From: an uncultured Pelagibacteraceae bacterium | GTDB taxonomy: Bacteria; Pseudomonadota; Alphaproteobacteria; Pelagibacterales; Pelagibacteraceae | Reading direction: 5' to 3' | Assembly (NCBI GenBank): GCA_902592715.1 | Contig: CACJFS010000009.1 | Coordinates: forward strand, 1 to 43,638 | Length of the DNA: 43,638 bases | Part shown: positions 16,445-25,153 of the stretch, piece after piece | Position numbering within the stretch: the stretch's first letter is position 1 | Layout of the letters: the number at the start of each line of letters is the position of its first letter | Position numbers and translations under genes: made by a program | The notes under the pieces: model-generated | The model's database searches: none | What the model was told of the DNA's origin: nothing | Seen by the model: only the letters and a program-made list of their open reading frames with translations

Positions 16445-17020
16445 TTAAATAAAAAGTTTTAAGTCTGTGTAAATTAATTCAACTGCAACAAACAATATAG
16501 CAAATAAACCAACCCATGCTATCCATTTATATTCTTTTATCCATTTAGAAATTAATGTTGCAGCAGTAGCCATTAAAATAATAGACAAAACAAGACCAAA
16601 TATTAAAAGGAAATAATGATCTTTAGCAGCACCAGCAACACCTAGCACATTATCTAAACTCATCGTAAAGTCAGCTAGTAGAACAGTCCAAACAGCTTTC
16701 AACATTGATGAGTTATCAACTTTGATATTTTCCTCACTATCACTTGAATTTTTAATTACATCTACATAAAGTTTATACACTATGTAAAGAAGCAACAGAC
16801 CGCCAATTAATCTTAAACCTGTAATCTGTAAAAGATATGCTGTTATGAGAGTTAATAAAATTCTTAATATTACTGCTCCACTAATGCCCCAAAAAATAAT
16901 TTTTTTTCTTTGTTCAGGAGGAAACTTTGAAGCAACCATTCCTATAATAATGGCATTATCTCCAGCTAAAATTAAATCTATAAATATTATTTGAAAAAAA
17001 ATTGTTATTTCTTCGGTCAT
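16445..17020 (-). CDS. TerC/YjbE-family integral membrane protein
   Basis: A 191-residue membrane protein of the TerC family. Helices 1-2 contain LIFIDLILAGDNAIIIGMVAS, the family hallmark with the Asp and Asn in GDNA. A second copy of the acidic feature is in LLADFTMSLDNVLGVAGAA. TerC-family proteins move divalent metals (manganese export, MeeF/MeeY-type) or act in metal loading and stress; tellurite resistance is only the historic name. It overlaps the upstream GMC gene by 4 bases (ATGA) and abuts the SDR, so it is in the operon. No yybP-ykoY-like riboswitch was found, since the gene is internal. Confidence 0.86.
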   Translation of the reverse strand: MTEEITIFFQIIFIDLILAGDNAIIIGMVASKFPPEQRKKIIFWGISGAVILRILLTLITAYLLQITGLRLIGGLLLLYIVYKLYVDVIKNSSDSEENIKVDNSSMLKAVWTVLLADFTMSLDNVLGVAGAAKDHYFLLIFGLVLSIILMATAATLISKWIKEYKWIAWVGLFAILFVAVELIYTDLKLFI

Positions 17021-18618
17021 CTAGCATCTTCTATTATCATATCTGCTGCTTTTTCAGCAATCATAATAGTAGGTGCATTAGTATTTCCTGAGGTTATTGA
17101 TGGCATAACAGATGCATCAACAATTCTTAAATTTTCTAAGCCATGAGCGACTAATCGATCAGATACAACTGCATTTTCATCAGTTCCCATTCTACATGTA
17201 CTCACAGGATGAAAAATAGTACTACAAAATTTTCCAGCTTCTTTAGCCAATTCCTCATTATCCGTAATATGAATACCAGGTCTATATTCCTCAGGCTCAT
17301 ACTCTTTATAAGCTTTTGAATTCATAACAATATTTCTTGTGATTTTTAGCGCTTTGCCTGCAATTTCTCTATCTTCGTCTGTAGATAAGTAATTCATCTT
17401 AATTTCTGGAGATACTCTTGTATCAGATGATTTTAACTTAATTGAACCTCTGCTAGTTGGTCTTACATTTGTTATGCTGGGCGTAAATGCCGTAAATTTA
17501 TGAAGGGAACCTTTACCTAACACGTCCGTGCTAGCTGGAGATACATGGAATTGCAAATTAGGAGTTGCTAAATGATCATCACTTTTTACAAATCCACATA
17601 AATAACTAGCCCCAACTGTTAGTGGTCCTTTTCTAAATAAGAAATATTTTAGTCCAGTCATAAACTTTTTAGTCATACTATAATAAATGTCATTTAAGCT
17701 TTCTAAATTTTTAACTTTATAAACTGGTCTTAACATTAAGTGATCTGTTAAATTCATGCCCACACCAGGATGATCTTTGATTACATTTACATTATTTTTT
17801 TTTAAAAGGTCGCCCGGACCAATACCAGAAGCTTGAAGTATATGAGGTGAGCCTATTGTGCCAGAACTTAAAATTACTTCTTTATTTACTTTAACAGTAA
17901 TTACATTCTCACCAATCCAATAATTCACTTTGTCTGCTTTTTTATTATCAAACTCAATGTTCTTTACATGAGCATTCGTTACAACTTTTAAATTTTTTCT
18001 TTTTTTAACTGGATTGAGATAGCCTACGGCAGTACTACATCTTAGACCATTTCTTACTGTAAAAGGAAAATAACCCATTCCTTCATTGTCACCATTATTA
18101 AAATCATCAGTTCTTTTGTGACCAAATTCTTCTGCTGCATCCATAAATAGATCGCACACTTTAAAAGTTCCTCTTATTTGCTGAACTGCCAAAGGACCAC
18201 CAGATCCATGAAATTCATTTTCACCAAATTGAAAATCTTCAGATTTTTTAAAATAGGGAAGCACATCTTCCCATGACCATCCTACATTACCAAGCTGTCT
18301 CCAATAATCAAAATCGTTAGATTGACCTCTAATATAAAGCATTCCATTTATTGAGGAACTTCCACCTAAAGTTTTACCTCTTGGATAAACCATTTCTCTG
18401 TTGTCGCAAAATTCTTCTTTTTCAGTCTGAAAACACCAATCCGTTTTTGGATTCAACATTGTTTTAAAATATCCACCAGGAATATGTATCCATGGATTTG
18501 TATCTTTACTACCTGCTTCAATTAATAATACCTTGTGATTTGGATTAGCACTTAATCTATTTGCTAAAACACACCCAGCTGAACCAGCTCCTAAAATTAT
18601 ATAATCAAAGTTTTCCAT
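17017..18618 (-). CDS. GMC-family FAD oxidoreductase, choline-dehydrogenase-like
   Basis: A 533-residue flavoenzyme. FAD is bound by YIILGAGSAGCVLANRLS (G10, G12, G15). The GMC signatures are YPRGKTLGGSSSINGMLY (about residues 78-95) and SSGTIGSPHILQASGIGP. The catalytic His is in STIFHPVSTCRMG, and the C-terminus has LRIVDASVMPSITSGNTNAP. This arrangement is that of choline dehydrogenase (BetA) and related polyol/alcohol dehydrogenases. I do not name it betA because no betaine aldehyde dehydrogenase betB sits next to it. It is the first gene of a six-gene minus-strand run; 66 bases upstream separate it from the divergent PhyH gene. Confidence 0.9.
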   Translation of the reverse strand: MENFDYIILGAGSAGCVLANRLSANPNHKVLLIEAGSKDTNPWIHIPGGYFKTMLNPKTDWCFQTEKEEFCDNREMVYPRGKTLGGSSSINGMLYIRGQSNDFDYWRQLGNVGWSWEDVLPYFKKSEDFQFGENEFHGSGGPLAVQQIRGTFKVCDLFMDAAEEFGHKRTDDFNNGDNEGMGYFPFTVRNGLRCSTAVGYLNPVKKRKNLKVVTNAHVKNIEFDNKKADKVNYWIGENVITVKVNKEVILSSGTIGSPHILQASGIGPGDLLKKNNVNVIKDHPGVGMNLTDHLMLRPVYKVKNLESLNDIYYSMTKKFMTGLKYFLFRKGPLTVGASYLCGFVKSDDHLATPNLQFHVSPASTDVLGKGSLHKFTAFTPSITNVRPTSRGSIKLKSSDTRVSPEIKMNYLSTDEDREIAGKALKITRNIVMNSKAYKEYEPEEYRPGIHITDNEELAKEAGKFCSTIFHPVSTCRMGTDENAVVSDRLVAHGLENLRIVDASVMPSITSGNTNAPTIMIAEKAADMIIEDAR

Positions 18619-18684
18619 TAATTTTCAATTTCTCTAATTCTATTAACATATAGATATTAATATTTATATCTGCTAAATTTAACC
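18619..18684. promoter_or_regulatory. Divergent promoter region between GMC oxidoreductase and PhyH genes
   Basis: A 66-base AT-rich gap separates the 5' ends of two large divergent operons. It must contain both promoters, since no other room exists. The centre reads like overlapping TATA-type elements (AACATATAGATATTAATATTTATATC) containing short palindromic steps. No -35 match worth assigning was found. The position makes coordinated control of both operons possible. Confidence 0.45.
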
Positions 18685-19446
18685 ATGTTAAATGAGGATC
18701 AAATTAAACTTTATAAAAATGAAGGTTTAATTAAAAGCCCAACTTGTTTATCCAAAAATAAAGTGGAAGAGCTAAACTCTGCACTCGACAAATATCTTCT
18801 TGATCATAAAAATGAAAATAATGAATTTGTAAGTGGTTTATACGAGAGAGACGAAGCTTTTTTAAGATTTGCACTTTATCCTGAGATAATTGAGGAAGTT
18901 AAACAATTAATAGGTGAGGATATAATTTTATGGGGATCCTCACTTTTCTGCAAAGCTAAAAAAACAGGCAATGAAACACCTTGGCATCAGGATGGAGAAT
19001 ATTGGCCTATTAAACCACTAGAGTCTGTAACTATATGGCTAGCAATTGATGAAGTTACACCTGAAAATGGACCATTACAATATATTCCTGGGTCACATTT
19101 AAATAAAAATCTTGCTGAACATAAAACCCTTGATAAAAAAAATGTAACACTAAACCAGACTTTAAAAAATATTGATCAAATAAAAGACAAGGCAAAGTTT
19201 GTTACTTTGCAGCCAGGAATGTTTTCTATACATGATGTATACTTATATCATGGTTCAAAACCTAATTATTCAGGAAATAGAAGGGCTGGATTAACATATA
19301 GGTATATGCCGGCTACAAGTTTATTCGATCACCAGGGTGCAAAAAAAATTGAAGAAAAAATTGGTTATTCGTTACAACGCCAATTACACCTAGTAAGTGG
19401 ATCCGACAGAGCTAAAAATAAAATTTTTAAAGATCATACTAAATAA
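18685..19446 (+). CDS. Phytanoyl-CoA dioxygenase (PhyH) family Fe(II)/2OG oxygenase
   Basis: A 253-residue non-heme iron oxygenase. Iron ligands are H101 and D103 in TPWHQDGEYWP and H189 in LYHGSKPN; the 2-oxoglutarate-binding Arg is in GNRRAGLTYRY. The N-terminal DQIKLYKNEGLI and ENGPLQYIPGSH segments are characteristic of PhyH proteins, which hydroxylate small molecules such as phytanoyl-CoA, ectoine or alkylphosphonates. It opens the plus-strand operon and is 6 bases before a Baeyer-Villiger monooxygenase. The substrate is not readable from sequence; ectoine hydroxylase is one possibility, but no ectoine synthesis genes are in the window. Confidence 0.88.
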   Translation: MLNEDQIKLYKNEGLIKSPTCLSKNKVEELNSALDKYLLDHKNENNEFVSGLYERDEAFLRFALYPEIIEEVKQLIGEDIILWGSSLFCKAKKTGNETPWHQDGEYWPIKPLESVTIWLAIDEVTPENGPLQYIPGSHLNKNLAEHKTLDKKNVTLNQTLKNIDQIKDKAKFVTLQPGMFSIHDVYLYHGSKPNYSGNRRAGLTYRYMPATSLFDHQGAKKIEEKIGYSLQRQLHLVSGSDRAKNKIFKDHTK

Positions 19447-19452
19447 TTTTAA

Positions 19453-21048
19453 GTGAAAAAATTTGATTGTATAATAGTAGGGGCTGGATTTTCAGGACTA
19501 TATCAACTTCATTGTTTGAGAAATAAATTAAAATTAAACACTTTGGTCTTAGAAGAAGGAGATGATCTAGGAGGTACATGGTATTGGAATAGATACCCAG
19601 GAGCCAGATGCGACTCAGAAAGTTTTACTTATGGTTTTACTTTTTCAAAAAAAATATTTAAAAACTGGACTTGGAAAGAAAGATACCCAAAGCAGAATGT
19701 AATTTTAAAATATCTTAAATATTTTTCAAAAGAATTAAATCTTAAAAAAAATATAGTTTTTAAACAAAAGGTAATTTCTGCACAATATTTTGAAAAAGAA
19801 AACTTATGGAAAATAAAAACCAATAATAAGAAAATTTACTTGGCAAAATATTTAATATGTGCAGCTGGATCACTTTCATCAATTAATGTTCCAAAAATAA
19901 AAGGAATTAATCAATTTCAAGGTCAATTACACCATAGTGGAAGATGGCCTAAAAAAAATATTAATTTTAAAAATAAAATTGTTGGACAAGTTGGAACGGG
20001 CTCCACTGGAATCCAGATTGCACCAGAAATTGCCAAAAAAGCAAAAAAATTGATTTTATTCCAGAGATCTCCAAACTTTAGTATTCCAGCAAGAAATAGA
20101 AAATTATCCGCCGCAAACATTAAAAACTACAAAAAAAATTTTAATAAATTAAGAAGCTATTTAAAAAGGACACCGGGCGGTCATCCTTTTGAATTTCCAA
20201 AAAAATCAGCGTTCGATTTTGACGAAGCTAGAAGAAATTTAATGTACGAAAAATCTTGGCAGTATGGAACCTTATCCTTTAGAGCAACTTTTAATGACAT
20301 AGTAAAAACCATCAAAGCAAATAAAACAGCAGTTAAATTTATTGAAAATAAAATATACTCAACAGTTAAAAATAGAGAGTATGCAAAGATCCTTACTAAT
20401 TTTGACCACCCATTTACTGCTAAAAGACCAACCTTAAATACAAATTATTATGAGATGTTTAATAAAAAAAATGTTGAATTAGTTGATTTAAAAGAAAACC
20501 CAATAGTAAAAATCACTAAAAAAGGGATTAAAACAAAAAAAAATGAATACACACTAGATAAAATCATATTTGCAACAGGTTTTGATGCTTTGACAGGTTC
20601 AATTGAAAAATTAAATATAACTGGAAAAAAGGGAATTAAATTGACTAGATATTGGAAAAGTGGACCTAAAAGTTTTTTAGGACTTCTTGTTCCTAACTTT
20701 CCAAATATGTTTATAGTTAGTGGTCCAGGAAGTCCCTCAGTATTAACAAATGTACCAGTGCAAATAGAACAGCATGTTGAATGGATTACTAAATGTATTA
20801 AGTTTTTGGAAAATAATAAAAGACAAAGTATAGAAAGTACAAATGAAGCAGCAAAAAAATGGCAAAAAGAAATTACGAGCTCAGTTAAAAAAACATTATT
20901 TATGAAAGCAAAAAGCTCGTGGTATAAAGGCGACAATATACCTGGCAAGTCGAAGTCCTTTTTACCTTATCCTGGGGGAATGCCAAAATATAGAAAAGCT
21001 TGTTTAAAAGTTCAGAAGACTAATTATAAAGAATTAAAAATAATCTAA
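19453..21048 (+). CDS. Baeyer-Villiger flavin monooxygenase (cyclohexanone monooxygenase-like)
   Basis: A 531-residue FAD- and NADPH-dependent enzyme that inserts oxygen next to a ketone to give an ester or lactone. FAD motif: IIVGAGFSGLYQLH. GGTWYWNRYPGARCD is the classic CHMO signature. The Baeyer-Villiger fingerprint FxGxxxHxxxWP is perfect at F155, G157, H161, W165-P166. The NADPH site is VGQVGTGSTGIQIAPEI. Length fits type I BVMOs. It starts with GTG (19453), 6 bases after the PhyH stop; no upstream ATG fits. Its stop abuts the FKBP-rhodanese start. The preferred ketone is unknown. Confidence 0.92.
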   Translation: MKKFDCIIVGAGFSGLYQLHCLRNKLKLNTLVLEEGDDLGGTWYWNRYPGARCDSESFTYGFTFSKKIFKNWTWKERYPKQNVILKYLKYFSKELNLKKNIVFKQKVISAQYFEKENLWKIKTNNKKIYLAKYLICAAGSLSSINVPKIKGINQFQGQLHHSGRWPKKNINFKNKIVGQVGTGSTGIQIAPEIAKKAKKLILFQRSPNFSIPARNRKLSAANIKNYKKNFNKLRSYLKRTPGGHPFEFPKKSAFDFDEARRNLMYEKSWQYGTLSFRATFNDIVKTIKANKTAVKFIENKIYSTVKNREYAKILTNFDHPFTAKRPTLNTNYYEMFNKKNVELVDLKENPIVKITKKGIKTKKNEYTLDKIIFATGFDALTGSIEKLNITGKKGIKLTRYWKSGPKSFLGLLVPNFPNMFIVSGPGSPSVLTNVPVQIEQHVEWITKCIKFLENNKRQSIESTNEAAKKWQKEITSSVKKTLFMKAKSSWYKGDNIPGKSKSFLPYPGGMPKYRKACLKVQKTNYKELKII

Positions 21049-21792
21049 ATGAATAAAATCAAATTCTTAATAATATATTTCTATTTGGTTTGTAATGTTT
21101 TTGCAGCAGATATAGAAATTATTGTTGATAAGCCAGGTGAAGGAAAAAAAATTATTAATCACTCATGGGTTCAAATTGAATACACAGGTTCTTTTGTTGA
21201 TGGAAAAGTTTTCGATACCAACGTTGGAAAAGATAGACCTTTAGTTGTTCAAATAGGTATGAAAGAAGTTATACCTGGTTTTGAAATGGGTATAGTTGGA
21301 GCCAATAAAGGAACTGTCAGAAAAATTAAAATACCTGCTGAACTAGCATATGGAGCAACAGGTGCTGGAAATATAATACCGCCAAACTCTGATCTTATTT
21401 TTGAGTTCAAGATTATTGATGTTCTAGATCCAAATTATAATTTAATCACATCTGACGAATTAAATAAATTATTGAATAAAAATGCAGTAGTTTTAGATAT
21501 TAGAACAGAAGACCAATGGATAAAAACTGGTGTAATTAAAGAGTCGTTTCAAGAAACAGCTTTCGATAAAAATGGAAAATTTAATGTTTATCTAATGGAT
21601 AGAGTAAGAGCTTTAGCTGGTGCAGAGTCTCAAAATATTGAAATTATTTTTGTTAGTCATGATGGTGAAACAGCATCAATTTTAGGCAATGCTTTTGCAG
21701 AAGATCTTGGTTTTAAAAATGTTTACGTTCTAGATGGAGGAATTAAAGCTTGGATTAGTGAGAAAAAAGCATTAGTTTCCTTCTTAAAATAA
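21049..21792 (+). CDS. Secreted fusion of FKBP-type peptidyl-prolyl isomerase and rhodanese domain with Cys-to-Ser active site
   Basis: A 247-residue protein with a signal peptide (FLIIYFYLVCNVFAA). It has an FKBP domain at about residues 30-125 (VQIEYTGSFVDGKVFDTN, VIPGFEMGIVG, AYGATGAGNIIPPNSDLIFEF) and a rhodanese-like domain at about 132-245 (AVVLDIRTEDQW, VYVLDGGIKAW). The position of the rhodanese catalytic cysteine carries Ser (S203 in IIFVSHDGETAS), so sulfur transfer by the usual mechanism is unlikely and the domain may bind a partner instead. Its FKBP active-site aromatics look largely intact. The start directly follows the BVMO stop, so expression is tied to the catabolic operon. 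Function is not established. Confidence 0.87.
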   Translation: MNKIKFLIIYFYLVCNVFAADIEIIVDKPGEGKKIINHSWVQIEYTGSFVDGKVFDTNVGKDRPLVVQIGMKEVIPGFEMGIVGANKGTVRKIKIPAELAYGATGAGNIIPPNSDLIFEFKIIDVLDPNYNLITSDELNKLLNKNAVVLDIRTEDQWIKTGVIKESFQETAFDKNGKFNVYLMDRVRALAGAESQNIEIIFVSHDGETASILGNAFAEDLGFKNVYVLDGGIKAWISEKKALVSFLK

Positions 21793-21810
21793 CGTCAAAT
21801 CATTTAAAAA

Positions 21811-22590
21811 ATGAAACTTAAAGATAGGGTAGCAATAGTTACAGGCGGAGGAAAAGGAATAGGACAAGAAATTTGTCTTGGTCTTGTAAAAGAAGGTGCA
21901 AAGATTGTTATCGCAGAAATAGATATTGAAAATTCAGAAAAAGCAAAAAAAAAAATTATAGAGGCAGGCAGTGAAGCAATAATTATAAAAACTGACGTTT
22001 CAAATCAAAAGAGCATTAACGAGATGGTAGATCAAACTATCAAACATTACGGTAAAATTGATATTCTAATAAACAATGCAGGAATAAGACATGTTAAGAA
22101 ACTTTTAGATCACACAAAACAAGATTGGGATGATATGATTTCTGTAAATCTTACAGCACCTTTCCTTGCTAGTCAGGCTGTAATTCCTCATATGATTAAA
22201 AATGGAAAAGGCAAAATTATTAACTTTGGGTCTATAGCAAGTTTTATGGGAAGGCCAGATAGGGTGGGATATGTAGCTGCTAAGAGCGGTGTCTTAGGCT
22301 TAACAAGAGCATTATCTGTCGATCTAACTGGAAAAAATATTAATGTAAACACTATTTGTCCAGGTTTAATTTCTACCTCATTTAATCAAAAATATGCTGA
22401 AGATCCAACACATGGCGAAGCCTGGGGAAAAGAAACTGTGGTAGGTAGATGGGGAGAACCAAAAGATATAGTTGGAGCAGCAGTATTTTTATCAAGTGAT
22501 GAATCTGATTTTATAAATGGATCTGAAATTAAAATTGATGGTGGGTGGCTCTCTTCAAAAGTTAGAAGAGGTGAATTAGATAATGAGTAA
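21811..22590 (+). CDS. Short-chain dehydrogenase/reductase
   Basis: A 259-residue classical SDR. It shows the cofactor loop in AIVTGGGKGIGQEICLG, LINNAGIRH, catalytic Ser in NFGSIASFMG and Tyr-Lys in VGYVAAKSGVLGL, then FINGSEIKIDGGW. It oxidises or reduces a small alcohol/ketone with NAD(P). It overlaps the following aldehyde dehydrogenase by 8 bases, so translation is coupled. The upstream gap of 18 bases links it to the BVMO-FKBP pair. Together with the ALDH and hydroxyacid dehydrogenase it forms a textbook oxidation chain, but the starting compound is unknown. Confidence 0.92.
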   Translation: MKLKDRVAIVTGGGKGIGQEICLGLVKEGAKIVIAEIDIENSEKAKKKIIEAGSEAIIIKTDVSNQKSINEMVDQTIKHYGKIDILINNAGIRHVKKLLDHTKQDWDDMISVNLTAPFLASQAVIPHMIKNGKGKIINFGSIASFMGRPDRVGYVAAKSGVLGLTRALSVDLTGKNINVNTICPGLISTSFNQKYAEDPTHGEAWGKETVVGRWGEPKDIVGAAVFLSSDESDFINGSEIKIDGGWLSSKVRRGELDNE

Positions 22591-24100
22591 CTTTGAAAAA
22601 AATCTTGAACAAGCGCTTATTAATGCAAAACGATTAACGGATAAAATTTTAATTGATGGCAAATTAGTATCTGCTCAATCAAAAAATAAAATACCAGTAT
22701 TAAATCCAAGCACAGGTGAAAATATTGGTTCTGCTCCTCAATGTGATAAAAGTGATGTTAATATTGCAGTTGAGTCGGCGCACAAAGCTTTTCAAAAATG
22801 GAAAAAAATACCAGCAAGGGAAAGAGGAAAAATGGTTGCTGCCGGAGCAAAAAGATTAGAGGAAAGAAAGTCTGAAATAGAAACTTTATTATCATTAGAT
22901 ACAGGTAATGCTTTAAGAACACAGGCCATACCAGAAACAGGTGCCTCCATTGAACTTACAAATATGTTTGCTGGTTTGTCTGGAGAGTTAAAAGGGGAAA
23001 ATTATCCAACCAATATTCCAAATAGTATTCATTACACCACTAGAGATCCAATTGGCGTTGTTTGTGCAATCGTCCCTTGGAATGCGCCATTATTTTTAAC
23101 AGTAGCAAAAATTGCTCCAGCTATTGTAGCAGGAAATAGTGTTGTTTTAAAAACAGCTGAACAAGCTCCATTTTGTGCTCTTCTACTATCGGAGATATTT
23201 CAACAAGAACTTCCTCCGGGTGTTTTAAATGTAATTTCAGGCTATGGAGAAGAGTGTGGCGAACCTCTGGTAACTCATGATAAAGTAAGAAAAGTAACGT
23301 TTACTGGATCTTTTACTGTAGGAAAGATTATAGCACAAAAAGCAGCTCCTAAATTATGTCCAGTTACTTTAGAGCTTGGAGGAAAAAATCCAAATATAAT
23401 AATGAGTGATGCAGATTTAGATATTGCAATTCAAGGGGTTATTGATGGAATGAGATATACACGACAAGGACAAGCATGTACTGCTGGATCAAGAGTTTAT
23501 ATTCAAGAAAAAATTTATGACAAAGTTTTGGATGGAGCTGTTGAAAAATTAAGTAAATTAAAAATGGGTAATGCTCTAGATGAAAGTTCTGATATAGGAG
23601 CTATTATTTCCGAAGAACAACTGAAAAGAACTTTATATTATATGGATATTGCCAAAAAAAACTCTACAACCAACGTTGTGCATGGTGGCAATCAACTAAG
23701 AGGTGGTGATTATAAAAATGGTTTCTTTTATGAGCCTACATTGATGTCAGGTGTTCCAGTAAGCTCTCCAGTTTGCCAAGAAGAAATATTTGGTCCTGTT
23801 GCTTGTGCAATACCATTTAAAACATTTGATGAAGTAATGAACAGTGCAAATGATACACCATTTGGATTGTCAGCGGTATTGTGGACACAAAATTTATCTA
23901 GAGCTTTACAGTTTGTTGAAGAAATTGAAGCAGGTTTCGTTCAAGTGAATCAATGTGTAGCGCCTAGAGCTAATGTTTCATATGGTGGATTAAAAATGAG
24001 TGGCTTAGGAAAAGAGTATGCATTTGATAGTATGGTTAATCATTTTACTCAAAGTAAAACAGTTTTGATTAATAGAGGAAAATCAAATATAGATAATTAA
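22583..24100 (+). CDS. NAD(P)-dependent aldehyde dehydrogenase
   Basis: A 505-residue ALDH that oxidises an aldehyde to its acid. The catalytic Cys is C299 in GQACTAGSR and the general-base Glu is E264 in TLELGGKNPNI. The cofactor region is VVCAIVPWNAPLFLTV, with KTAEQAP and the FTGSFTVGK loop. Length and motifs fit the betaine-aldehyde/glycine-betaine-type ALDH superfamily, but the substrate cannot be fixed. It overlaps the SDR by 8 bases and is 2 bases from the hydroxyacid dehydrogenase. It is not next to a choline-specific partner on this strand, so a betB label is not justified. Confidence 0.92.
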   Translation: MSNFEKNLEQALINAKRLTDKILIDGKLVSAQSKNKIPVLNPSTGENIGSAPQCDKSDVNIAVESAHKAFQKWKKIPARERGKMVAAGAKRLEERKSEIETLLSLDTGNALRTQAIPETGASIELTNMFAGLSGELKGENYPTNIPNSIHYTTRDPIGVVCAIVPWNAPLFLTVAKIAPAIVAGNSVVLKTAEQAPFCALLLSEIFQQELPPGVLNVISGYGEECGEPLVTHDKVRKVTFTGSFTVGKIIAQKAAPKLCPVTLELGGKNPNIIMSDADLDIAIQGVIDGMRYTRQGQACTAGSRVYIQEKIYDKVLDGAVEKLSKLKMGNALDESSDIGAIISEEQLKRTLYYMDIAKKNSTTNVVHGGNQLRGGDYKNGFFYEPTLMSGVPVSSPVCQEEIFGPVACAIPFKTFDEVMNSANDTPFGLSAVLWTQNLSRALQFVEEIEAGFVQVNQCVAPRANVSYGGLKMSGLGKEYAFDSMVNHFTQSKTVLINRGKSNIDN

Positions 24101-24102
24101 AA

Positions 24103-25029
24103 ATGACAGATCAAATAGCATTTATCGGTGTAGGTAACATGGGTAACCCAATGGCAGACCAATTAGTTAAAGCTGGTAAAAAAGTTAAAGCTTACGATGT
24201 TTCGCCAGAAATGATTCAAAAAGCAAAAGATGCTAATTTATATGTTGTTGACTCATTAGATGAGGTGCTTGAAGGGGCAAATTTTGTAATCTCAATGTTG
24301 CCTGAAGGTAAACATGTAAAATCACTATTTTTAGGAGATAAAGGTATAATAGATAAAATTTCAAAAGATGCTCTAATAATTGACTGTTCAACAATAGATA
24401 TTGAAACTTCTTTACTACTAGGCAAGGAAGCAAAAAATAGAGGAATTAAAATGATTGATGCACCTGTTACTGGAGGTGTTATGGGAGCAAGAGTTGGAAA
24501 ATTAAATTTTTTAGTTGGTGGGGATGATGAGGCTGTAAATTTAGCCAGACCATTAATGGATATTATGGGACAAAAAATTTTACATGCAGGACCACAAGGA
24601 AGTGGAGTTGGAGTAAAGATTTGTAATAATATGTCTTTAGGAATTTCAATGATAGCAGCATCAGAAGCTTTAATGTTGGCAAAAAGACTTAAGATGGATT
24701 TAAAAAAAGTTCACGAAATCATGAAGAATGCATCAGGAAATAATTGGGCATTATCAACTTATACTCCTTTACCTAATTTAACTGATGGTGTTCCATCAAA
24801 TAATAAATATCGTCCTGGTTTTTCAGCTGCAATGATGACCAAAGATCTTAAATTAGCTAATGATGCTGCGAAATCAGTAAATGCTTCAACACCATTAGGG
24901 AAACATGCCTTAGATATATTTAATGAATTTTGTGAGGGTGGTGATAGCGAAACAGATTATTCAGGTATATCCAAAAAAATCGGTGGAGATGCTTGGGATT
25001 ATCCTTTTGACCCCAAGGGTAACAAATAG
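24103..25029 (+). CDS. 3-hydroxyisobutyrate dehydrogenase family protein
   Basis: A 308-residue beta-hydroxyacid dehydrogenase. The NAD-binding motif is IAFIGVGNMGNPMADQL. The substrate-binding segment is DAPVTGGVMGARVGKLNFLVGGD, and the catalytic Lys is in GVGVKICNNM. It oxidises a beta-hydroxyacid to a semialdehyde; valine breakdown (mmsB) is the classic case, but the other valine genes are absent here. Its likely partners are the two upstream dehydrogenases and the TRAP transporter downstream (124-base gap). Family certain, substrate inferred only from context. Confidence 0.9.
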   Translation: MTDQIAFIGVGNMGNPMADQLVKAGKKVKAYDVSPEMIQKAKDANLYVVDSLDEVLEGANFVISMLPEGKHVKSLFLGDKGIIDKISKDALIIDCSTIDIETSLLLGKEAKNRGIKMIDAPVTGGVMGARVGKLNFLVGGDDEAVNLARPLMDIMGQKILHAGPQGSGVGVKICNNMSLGISMIAASEALMLAKRLKMDLKKVHEIMKNASGNNWALSTYTPLPNLTDGVPSNNKYRPGFSAAMMTKDLKLANDAAKSVNASTPLGKHALDIFNEFCEGGDSETDYSGISKKIGGDAWDYPFDPKGNK

Positions 25030-25153
25030 TTACTATTAAACTTCAAGTTGTATTAATTAAGAGTGTTGCAATTAATCGTTTTACATTTAGTGACCAATGA
25101 GTTTTACTTCCACAATTATTAAGACTTAATAACAATAAAGAGAGGGATAAATA
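25030..25153 (+). promoter_or_regulatory. Promoter and ribosome binding region before dctP
   Basis: A 124-base AT-rich gap separates the dehydrogenases from dctP. Just before the dctP ATG stands AAGAGAGGG (about 25138-25146), a clear Shine-Dalgarno 7 bases upstream, which is rare here and fits the high expression typical of substrate-binding proteins. TATA-like stretches lie in the middle, but I cannot assign a -35/-10 pair with confidence. No terminator is visible after the dehydrogenase gene. Confidence 0.45.

Noticed and set aside
17017-17020. Manganese (yybP-ykoY) riboswitch for TerC
   Set aside because: The gene overlaps its upstream neighbour by 4 bases, leaving no leader; none was seen before the operon's first gene.
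20448-20948. 166-aa minus-strand open frame
   Set aside because: It lies entirely within the Baeyer-Villiger monooxygenase gene, whose motifs are complete.
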